Origin: Xanthobacteraceae bacterium
GTDB lineage: Bacteria; Pseudomonadota; Alphaproteobacteria; Rhizobiales; Xanthobacteraceae
Assembly: GCA_004297465.1 (NCBI GenBank)
Contig: SCUB01000023.1
Location: forward strand, 1-64,000
DNA length: 64,000 nucleotides
Direction of reading: 5' to 3'
The notes below the pieces were generated by a model. It made no database searches and was not told where the DNA came from. It was given only the letters and a program-made list of their open reading frames with translations. The position numbers were made by a program, and so were the translations under genes. Position 1 is the stretch's first letter; every line of letters begins with the position of its first letter. Of this stretch, positions 55,111-64,000 are shown one piece after another.

Positions 55111-55431
55111 CTATTCGCGGGTGTAGCCGATCAGCGGCCGGCGGCGGCGGAACAGGATCATCAGGATGAGGCCCAGTCCGCCCAGCACCACCCAGGTCGG
55201 CTGCCGCAGCACCGGCTCAACCACATAGGCCCAGCCCCATCCGGCCGCCACGGCGTCGACCGCGGGCTTGAGCGCGGCGAGACTGGACTGGTGGACATCG
55301 GACCAGGTCTGGTCGAAACGGGTCAGCCGCACCGTCTGGTCGGCAATCGAGCGGGCACCGTCGTAAACCAGGAAAATGAAGCCGAGGGCCAGCGCCAGCA
55401 GCCCGATGAGCCTGAAAAAACCGCCGATCAT
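55111..55431 (-). CDS. Small membrane protein of unknown function
   Basis: A 106-residue protein with an N-terminal TM helix ([20 protein letters not shown]), a soluble middle of about 45 residues ([20 protein letters not shown] onward) and a C-terminal TM helix ([15 protein letters not shown]) with a basic tail. This topology matches the short membrane proteins often annotated as PetM-like or hypothetical in alphaproteobacteria. The frame begins 14 codons further upstream, but the ATG before MIGGFF is the likeliest start. I do not recognise a specific family. Confidence 0.7.
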   Translation of the reverse strand: MIGGFFRLIGLLALALGFIFLVYDGARSIADQTVRLTRFDQTWSDVHQSSLAALKPAVDAVAAGWGWAYVVEPVLRQPTWVVLGGLGLILMILFRRRRPLIGYTRE

Positions 55432-55745
55432 GCCATGAGCCCCTGTTCGCGCCGCGCGCACCCCGTACCTCACCCGACATAAGCCGGGAACCGGGCGGGT
55501 TCAATGTTGGCGCCGCGCCTCCGGCGGCCGGAGGGCCGGAAACCGGCTCGCAAAGCGCATTGACGCTCGCCGGTCCCCCCAGTATAAGACCCGCAAAAGG
55601 GCGGCGGGACATCTCGCCGCCGCTGTTCTTTAATGAAAACATTCCAGTCCGGGCCGGCGTCCCCTTGCGGGACTCTCGCGCCGGACTTCATCGCGGCGGT
55701 GGTTCGGCTTCGGCCTGGCATGCCGTTCCAAGGATCGTTGAGAGC

Positions 55746-56012
55746 ATGGCCAATACCAGTTCCGCCAAGAAGGCGGCGCGCAAGATCGCCCGCCGCACCA
55801 TCGTCAACAAGTCGCGCCGGACCCAGATGCGCAACTCCGTGCGCTCGGTGGAGGACGCCATTGCCCGTGGCGACCGCAACGCCGCGCTCGAAGCGCTCAG
55901 GCAGGCCGAGCCGGCGCTGATGCGCTCGGCTCAGCAGGGCGTCGTTCACAAGAACACCGCGAGCCGCAAGGTGGCGCGCCTGACCAAGAGCATCGCCAAG
56001 CTCGCGCAGTAA
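55746..56012 (+). CDS. rpsT: 30S ribosomal protein S20
   Basis: An 88-residue S20, the normal size, starting [17 protein letters not shown] and rich in Lys, Arg and Ala. It binds 16S rRNA early in small-subunit assembly. Its place upstream of dnaA is the usual alphaproteobacterial order. A hairpin (CCGCGAA-CCA-TTCGCGG, around 56027-56043) and a clear intrinsic terminator follow. Confidence 0.97.
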   Translation: MANTSSAKKAARKIARRTIVNKSRRTQMRNSVRSVEDAIARGDRNAALEALRQAEPALMRSAQQGVVHKNTASRKVARLTKSIAKLAQ

Positions 56013-56073
56013 ATCGGCACCGCGAGAGCCGCGAACCATTCGCGGTTCTCGACGCGGTTCTCCATTCGACATC

Positions 56074-56101
56074 AGGCCCGGCTTCGCAGCCGGGCCTTTT
56101 T
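56074..56101 (+). terminator. Intrinsic terminator after rpsT
   Basis: AGGCCCGGCT (56074-56083) pairs with AGCCGGGCCT (56088-56097) around a TCGC loop, followed by TTTTTC. A strong rho-independent terminator. Confidence 0.93.
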
Positions 56102-57428
56102 CATTTTCGCGCGGGCGCTTCGTTTTTTGTAACGCCGACCTTCATTGGAGCTTTTTTATTTCCAGATGCGCGGAACCTTTTCCGGCACGGGAGAAATGCG
56201 CGCGCCATTCATGCAAACCAGTTGCCGCTTTCAGCCGAGATATACCCGTCCTGTCGAGAGATTTTGGTCGCCGCCATGCGGCTTTTGCGACTGTGACATC
56301 AAGGTGTGACATCGCGTGGCATAAAAGCACCACCCTTCGGGTTACCCGGCGTTTTTGCGCAAGAAATAATCCGCGCGCGGAACCACTTAACGGGATAGCG
56401 CGGCCAACCAGTTGGAAATCGTCGTTCGCCTCATGGCCAAGAGTAAAAAATTTATGAACGCGCGAGCCTGTCGCCCGCCGTCAGAAGCATTTCGATTCAT
56501 CGCGAAGATTCAAAACGTTGTTGATTTGTCACAAGCGTGCACCGCGAGAGCGCGGAACGCGCGCGCGCCGCGCGCGCCATCAAAGTCGTTGCGGACCGAA
56601 ATAGGTTGTGTAACTTCAGATGTACGCGCTGCCCGGCGGTTTCTTGAACAACGCGGCAAGAGACTTGATCGGGAAACGTCCAACTCCTGCAGCCTAATTC
56701 CGAGATCATTACATCGCGGCCATCCCGCCGCGACCAGCAGCATCGTCCGTCACCTCATGGACGATGAACGGCGTCGCCATGTCTAGTCGGCGGCTCTTGT
56801 CGGCGGCCGAAACGGAACGGACTGGAAAGGGGCGTCCCGAGCGGGGCGCGCGGAGGTGAGGAAGAAAAGTTTTGGAGTAATGCCGTTCGGGTCATGAGCG
56901 TTCGACCATAGAAAGCGCGGGTGATTGGGACGGAATTAAGGACGACGGGAAAAGCGGCGCAAAAAACAGCCGGGAAAATTCGACGGTAACGACGGAGGAA
57001 AGGCGGCGGCAGACATGATCCTTCAGACGATCCGGTGTTGCCGGAAGATCATGGCACCGGAAGATCATGGCCGTAAAAAGAGATTGAGTGCGGGGTCCGG
57101 TGCGAAGGAATTGAATCGGCCCTTGGGGTAGTGGCGGCGGGTAGGCTGGATCCCGGTCAGGGTTTCCGGTGTTGGGCTTCAAGTAAACTTACGACATCAA
57201 CCGATGGGCTTTTCAAATCCTGCCATGCGCATGCGTGCGGCAGGCGGGGACACTTATGTCGAAAAAAACCACCACGGCACTTCTTGAAACGGCGAAATGC
57301 GCGAGACCCGCGGCGGGTCCGCGCGCATCGGCCTGCGGGCCGCCGCGCACCCTGACGGGTGGCGCCTGATGCCGGCGCCCGCCCCTTTCACCTTCAACAG
57401 CATTCTAACGAACAGAAAAGACTTCAAG
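56102..57428. other. Long rpsT-dnaA intergenic region
   Basis: About 1.3 kb with no convincing coding gene: the open frames here are short and lack domains. It should contain the dnaA promoter and leader. I looked for DnaA boxes (TTATCCACA and close variants, both strands) and found no good match, so it does not look like a typical oriC. Local features are an alternating GC tract around 56557-56580, a 16-bp tandem repeat at 57041-57072 and AT-rich stretches near 56441-56456. Confidence 0.6.
57041..57072 (+). repeat. Two-copy 16-bp tandem repeat upstream of dnaA
   Basis: CCGGAAGATCATGGCA (57041-57056) is followed directly by CCGGAAGATCATGGCC (57057-57072), with one mismatch. The role is unknown; protein-binding direct repeats or slippage are both possible. 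Confidence 0.7.
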
Positions 57429-58865
57429 ATGGCAAACATCGAACAGGATCGCTGGTCTCGCGTGCAGGGGCGCCTTCGCGCCGCCGTTGGCGAAGACGTT
57501 TATTCGAGCTGGTTCGCCCGCATGGATCTGGAAGCGGTCGATGACCACTGCGTGCGACTGTCCGTGCCGACCCGTTTTCTCAAGAGCTGGATCCAGACCC
57601 ATTACGCCGACCGCGTGCTGTCGTGCTGGCAGTCGGAGTGCGCCGGCATCAATCATGTCGAGCTTACGGTGCGTTCGGCGATGCGCGGCGCGCCGGCGGC
57701 GCGCGACGTCAAGATGCCGGTGCCGGGCGAACATTCGCCGCAGCGCATCGAGCTGCGCGCCGGGTTCGAAACCGCCGTCGCGGACAGGGCTCCGGTCACC
57801 GCCGGCCATGACGCGCTCGGCGGCTCGCCGCTCGATGCGCGCCTGACCTTCGGCAGTTTCATGGTCGGCCGTTCCAACACGCTGGCCCACGCCGCCGCCC
57901 GCCAGGTCGCCGACGGCCGGCGCGGCGATACGGTGATGTTCAACCCGCTCTACATCCACGCCGGCGTGGGCCTGGGCAAGACCCATCTCCTGCAGGCCAT
58001 CGCCTGGGCCGGCAACGGCGCGCCCGGCGACCGCAAGGTGCTCTATCTCACCGCCGAGAAATTCATGTACGGCTTCGTCGCCGCGCTCAAGACCCAGACC
58101 GCGCTCGCGTTCAAGGAAGCCTTGCGCGGCATCGACGTGCTGGTGATCGACGACCTGCAGTTCCTGCAGGGCAAGAACACCCAGGCCGAGTTCTGCCACA
58201 CCCTCAATGCGCTGATCGACGCCGGCCGCCAGGTGGTGATCGCCGCCGACCGCCCGCCGTCCGACCTGGAAAGCCTCGACGACCGCGTGCGCTCGCGGCT
58301 CGCCGGCGGCCTGGTGGTCGAGATGGGCTCGCTCGGCGAGGAGCTGCGCGTCGAGATTCTCAAGTCGCGCATCGCGGCGGCGCGCAGCCACCATGCCGGC
58401 TTCGACGTGCCGCCGGCGGTGATCGAGTTCCTGGCGCGCGCCATTACCCATAACGGCCGCGATCTCGAAGGCGCGGTCAACCGCCTGCTCGCCCACAGCA
58501 AGCTCAGCGGCCACCAGGTGACGCTGGAAATGGCCGAGCACGAGGTGCGCGACCTGGTGCGGCCGCAGGAGCCGCGCCGCGTCAAGATCGAGGACATCCA
58601 GCGCGTGGTGGCGCGCCAGTACAATGTCAGCCGCTCCGATCTCCTGTCATCGCGGCGCACCGCCAACGTGGTGCGGCCGCGCCAGGTGGCGATGTACCTG
58701 GCCAAGACGCTGACGCTGCGCTCGCTGCCCGAGATCGGACGCCGCTTCGGCGGCCGCGACCACACCACCGTGCTGCACGCGGTGCGCAAGATCGAAACCC
58801 TGGTCAGCAACGACAGCGCGCTCGCCGGCGAGATCGAGGTGCTCAAGCGCCAGCTGCAGGACTAG
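57429..58865 (+). CDS. dnaA: Chromosomal replication initiator DnaA
   Basis: A 478-residue DnaA with the full domain set: N-terminal domain I ([19 protein letters not shown]), a variable linker, an AAA+ domain with Walker A GVGLGKTH (about 178-185) and Walker [11 protein letters not shown] (about 237-243), and the C-terminal DNA-binding domain with [16 protein letters not shown] (about 441). The ATG at 57429 ([13 protein letters not shown]) matches the usual Bradyrhizobium-type start; the frame continues 44 codons upstream into non-homologous sequence. Confidence 0.95.
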   Translation: MANIEQDRWSRVQGRLRAAVGEDVYSSWFARMDLEAVDDHCVRLSVPTRFLKSWIQTHYADRVLSCWQSECAGINHVELTVRSAMRGAPAARDVKMPVPGEHSPQRIELRAGFETAVADRAPVTAGHDALGGSPLDARLTFGSFMVGRSNTLAHAAARQVADGRRGDTVMFNPLYIHAGVGLGKTHLLQAIAWAGNGAPGDRKVLYLTAEKFMYGFVAALKTQTALAFKEALRGIDVLVIDDLQFLQGKNTQAEFCHTLNALIDAGRQVVIAADRPPSDLESLDDRVRSRLAGGLVVEMGSLGEELRVEILKSRIAAARSHHAGFDVPPAVIEFLARAITHNGRDLEGAVNRLLAHSKLSGHQVTLEMAEHEVRDLVRPQEPRRVKIEDIQRVVARQYNVSRSDLLSSRRTANVVRPRQVAMYLAKTLTLRSLPEIGRRFGGRDHTTVLHAVRKIETLVSNDSALAGEIEVLKRQLQD

Positions 58866-59054
58866 GCGGCCGCCTCCCCTCCTGCGGCTAAAAACAGCAG
58901 GGAAAACAGCCTTTCCCGGCGTCCGCCACCCTTGACGTGACGGCGCCAACCACGTCAGGCTGCGGACCCCCGGCGGACCGGCGTTGTCCGCCGGAGGCGT
59001 TTTCGCGCGGGCCTTCCGCCGCGCGCTTTCCTTCGATGGGGTGGGGCTCTGGGT

Positions 59055-60173
59055 ATGAAGGTTACCGTCGAACGCGCGCAATTGCTCAAGTCGCTGGGCC
59101 ACGTCCATCGCGTGGTCGAGCGCCGCAACACCATTCCGATCCTCGGCAATGTGCTCCTGCGCGCCGAGAATTCCCGCCTGGCGCTGAAGGCCACCGACCT
59201 TGACCTCGAAGTCACCGAGACGCTGCCGGCCGAGGTCGGCTCCGGCGGTTCGACCACGGTGCCCGCGCACATGTTCTACGACATCGTGCGCAAACTGCCG
59301 GACGGCTCGCAGATCATGCTGGATGCCTCGGGCGACCGCGCCGTGCTGGCGATCCGGGCCGGGCGTTCGCGCTTCACGCTGCAGACGCTCCCCGAGAGCG
59401 ATTTTCCCGATCTCGCCACCGGCGACATGTCGCACGCCTTCACGCTGGCCGCCGCCGACACCAAGCGGCTGATCGACAAAACCCAGTTCGCGATCTCGAC
59501 CGAGGAGACGCGCTACTATCTCAACGGCATCTACCTGCACAGCGCCGGCCCCGCCAAGGCCGCGACGCTGCGCGCGGTCGCGACCGACGGCCATCGCCTG
59601 GCCCAGGTCGACCTGCCGTTGCCGGCGGGCGCCGCCGGGCTGCCCGGCGTCATCATCCCGCGCAAGACGGTGGGCGAGGTGCAGCGCCTGATCGAGGACA
59701 GCGAGGCCGCGGTGGCGATCGAGCTGTCGCAGGGCAAGATCCGCTTCACCATCGGCGACGTGGTGCTGACCTCGAAGCTGATCGACGGCACCTTCCCCGA
59801 TTACGCCCGCGTCATCCCCGCCGGCAACGACAAGGAACTGGTCGTCGACAAGAAGGATTTCGAGGCCGCCGTCGACCGCGTTTCCACCATCTCCAGCGAG
59901 CGCGGCCGCGCCGTCAAGCTGTCGCTGTCGGCCGGCAAGCTGGTGCTCTCCGTCACCAATCCGGATTCCGGCAGCGCCACCGAGGAGCTTGAGGTCGAAT
60001 ATGCCGCCGAGCCGCTCGATATCGGCTTCAACTCGCGCTATCTGCTCGACATCGCGGCGCAGATCGACGGCGAGGTGGCGGTGCTGAGACTGGCCGACCC
60101 CGGTTCGCCGACGCTGATCGAGGACCGCGACGTCAAGGGCGCGCTCTACGTGCTGATGCCGATGCGGGTGTGA
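59055..60173 (+). CDS. dnaN: DNA polymerase III beta subunit (sliding clamp)
   Basis: A 372-residue beta clamp with three repeated domains. It starts MKVTVERAQLLKSLGHVHRV and ends DVKGALYVLMPMRV, the normal clamp C-terminus. It encircles DNA and tethers polymerase III. It lies 189 bases after dnaA and 69 bases before recF in the conserved order. Confidence 0.96.
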   Translation: MKVTVERAQLLKSLGHVHRVVERRNTIPILGNVLLRAENSRLALKATDLDLEVTETLPAEVGSGGSTTVPAHMFYDIVRKLPDGSQIMLDASGDRAVLAIRAGRSRFTLQTLPESDFPDLATGDMSHAFTLAAADTKRLIDKTQFAISTEETRYYLNGIYLHSAGPAKAATLRAVATDGHRLAQVDLPLPAGAAGLPGVIIPRKTVGEVQRLIEDSEAAVAIELSQGKIRFTIGDVVLTSKLIDGTFPDYARVIPAGNDKELVVDKKDFEAAVDRVSTISSERGRAVKLSLSAGKLVLSVTNPDSGSATEELEVEYAAEPLDIGFNSRYLLDIAAQIDGEVAVLRLADPGSPTLIEDRDVKGALYVLMPMRV

Positions 60174-60242
60174 CGGAGGCACCCCTCCCTGCCACGCGCA
60201 AAGCGGTGACCGGCGCGCCGGGCGTGCTATGAAGCCCGCTCG

Positions 60243-61379
60243 ATGACCATCGCACGCATCACCCGTCTGTCGCTCACCCATTTCCGTTCCTATCGCGCGG
60301 TGAGCCTGGCCGTGCCGGACGGTCTTGTCGTGCTGACCGGACCGAACGGCGCCGGCAAGACCAACCTCCTGGAAGCCGTCTCGTTTCTCAGCCCCGGCCG
60401 TGGCCTGCGCCGCGCCACGCTCGACGACGTCGCCGATACCCAGGGCGACGGCTCGTGGGCGGTGTCGGCCGAGGTCGAGGGCGCGCTGGGCCTGGCGACC
60501 CTCGGCACCGGCATCGACCCGCCCGGCCCCGACGGCGCATCCGGCCCGCGCAAGTGCCACATCGACCGCGAGCCGGTCGCCTCGGCGGCGGCGTTCGGCG
60601 ACCATTTGCGCCTGGTGTGGCTGACGCCGGCCATGGACGGCTTGTTCATGGGACCGGCCGCGGAGCGGCGGCGCTTCCTCGACCGTCTGGTGCTGGCCAT
60701 CGACAGCGGCCACAACAGCCGCGTGTCGGCGCTCGAACGCTCCTTGCGTTCGCGCAACCGGCTCCTGGAACAGCCGCGCCCCGATCCGCACTGGCTCGAC
60801 GCCATCGAGCACGAGACCGCCGAGCTTGCCGTCGCGGTCGCCGCCGCGCGCACCGAGACGGTGACGCGGCTCGAAGCCCACATCGCCGCCCGCGCGGCTT
60901 CGAGCTTCCCCCGCGCCGGACTGGCGCTCGACGGCTGGATCGAAACCGCGCTGGCCAGCGAGCCGGCGCGCGACGTCGAGGACCGTTACCGCGCGCGGCT
61001 CTGCGAGGCCCGCGGCCGCGACGCCGCCGCCGGGCGCACGCTCGACGGCGTCCACCTGACCGATCTCGCCGTGACCTTCGCGCCCAAGGCGATCGCCGCG
61101 CGCGAGGCCTCGACCGGCGAGCAGAAGGCGCTCCTGATCGGCCTCGTGCTGGCGCACGCCGGACTGGTGGCGGCGATGACATCGATCACGCCGCTCCTGC
61201 TGCTCGACGAGGTCGCGGCGCATCTCGATCCCGGCCGCCGCGGCGCGCTGTTCGACGAACTTCACGGTTTGCGCGCGCAGGTCTGGATGACCGGCGCCGA
61301 TCCGGCCGCGTTCGCCGCCATCGCCGCCTCGGCGGGCCTGCTGAACGTGACGCCGGGCCGGGTCGAACGGGTCGCCTGA
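60243..61379 (+). CDS. recF: DNA replication and repair protein RecF
   Basis: A 378-residue SMC-like ATPase with Walker A TGPNGAGKTNLLEAVSFL near the N-terminus, the signature STGEQKALLIGL and Walker B PLLLLDEVAAHLD near the C-terminus. It loads RecA at gapped DNA together with RecOR. The context between dnaN and gyrB is the standard one. Confidence 0.95.
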   Translation: MTIARITRLSLTHFRSYRAVSLAVPDGLVVLTGPNGAGKTNLLEAVSFLSPGRGLRRATLDDVADTQGDGSWAVSAEVEGALGLATLGTGIDPPGPDGASGPRKCHIDREPVASAAAFGDHLRLVWLTPAMDGLFMGPAAERRRFLDRLVLAIDSGHNSRVSALERSLRSRNRLLEQPRPDPHWLDAIEHETAELAVAVAAARTETVTRLEAHIAARAASSFPRAGLALDGWIETALASEPARDVEDRYRARLCEARGRDAAAGRTLDGVHLTDLAVTFAPKAIAAREASTGEQKALLIGLVLAHAGLVAAMTSITPLLLLDEVAAHLDPGRRGALFDELHGLRAQVWMTGADPAAFAAIAASAGLLNVTPGRVERVA

Positions 61380-61593
61380 TGGCGGCCCCGGACGGGGGCG
61401 AAACAGCCCTGGAATCAGCCTTGTTCGAGGCTTGCAAAAAAGGCCGTTCGAGGGCCGTCTCGCGTTGAAAATAACGCAGATGTTCCAGCCTCTTGCAGGC
61501 ATCCACTTTGCGCTGTACGGGGTCGCGCTTTCATGTCAAAAACAGCATCTGATTTATGCGTCGTGCGTCAGGCATGATGCGGTTGCGGCGTGA

Positions 61594-64000
<2,407 letters not shown>

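Noticed and set aside
56102-57428. A chromosomal origin (oriC) next to dnaA
   Set aside because: No convincing DnaA boxes or clustered AT-rich 13-mers were found, and many relatives replicate from elsewhere.
58647-61502. A 951-residue minus-strand open frame across dnaN and recF
   Set aside because: It is antisense to clearly conserved dnaA (3' end), dnaN and recF and has low-complexity, GC-driven composition with no domain.

Overview
The window is GC-rich alphaproteobacterial chromosome, most likely from a Hyphomicrobiales (Rhizobiales) member related to the Bradyrhizobium / Rhodopseudomonas / Xanthobacteraceae group. The supports are the order rpsT-dnaA-dnaN-recF-gyrB at the right end, the DUF1236 secreted protein, and the family choices throughout. 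The genus is inference. No tRNA, rRNA, CRISPR array or intact insertion sequence was seen.

Layout. 1-5362 is an eroded accessory segment. It opens with the 3' end of a 3-hydroxyacyl-CoA dehydrogenase gene. A 62-bp imperfect copy of that gene's end lies at 5301-5362, so the segment is bracketed by direct repeats. Inside are a frameshifted Sel1-repeat gene, an ATPase pseudogene broken by a 7-bp tandem duplication, an intact Fic-domain gene, a truncated SIR2-like gene and a DEAD-box RNA helicase. 5371-14958 is an aromatic-catabolism cluster: phenylphosphate-synthase-like PpsA and PpsB, a UbiD decarboxylase/carboxylase, a Tm-1-like (UPF0261) protein, a CBS-ACT protein resembling PpsC, and a UbiX prenyltransferase, all on the minus strand. 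A divergent DmpR/MopR-type sigma-54 activator sits beside it. The shared intergenic region carries a good sigma-54 promoter and a 55-bp dyad that looks like the activator site. 15224-21853 is a second UbiD/UbiX unit with a NitT/TauT-type ABC importer and an IclR regulator. 21854-22364 may hold a structured RNA.

22365-36195 holds a GntR-controlled catabolic set (GntR, FAD-linked 2-hydroxyacid dehydrogenase, fused indolepyruvate ferredoxin oxidoreductase, EthD-like protein). It is divergent from a dipeptide/nickel-type ABC importer, and is followed by a cobalamin riboswitch and bluB. 36445-50623 carries an RND efflux pair, a chemoreceptor, a type III polyketide synthase with a methyltransferase, a pirin, an FtrABCD-like iron-uptake operon and an OprB porin. 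50741-55431 is housekeeping and metabolic. 55746-64000 is the rpsT-dnaA-dnaN-recF-gyrB block, with gyrB cut a few codons short of its end.

How the parts may work together: phenol or a related phenol would be sensed by the sigma-54 activator. It would be phosphorylated by the PpsA/PpsB/CBS proteins at the expense of ATP, and the phenyl phosphate carboxylated by the prenyl-FMN enzyme UbiD matured by UbiX. The second UbiD/UbiX pair, with its own importer, probably handles an imported aromatic acid. The most interesting point is the make-up of the first cluster: a complete phenylphosphate synthase set and one UbiD, but no recognisable gamma or delta carboxylase subunits in this window, and instead an unexpected Tm-1-like ATP-binding protein between ubiD and the CBS gene.
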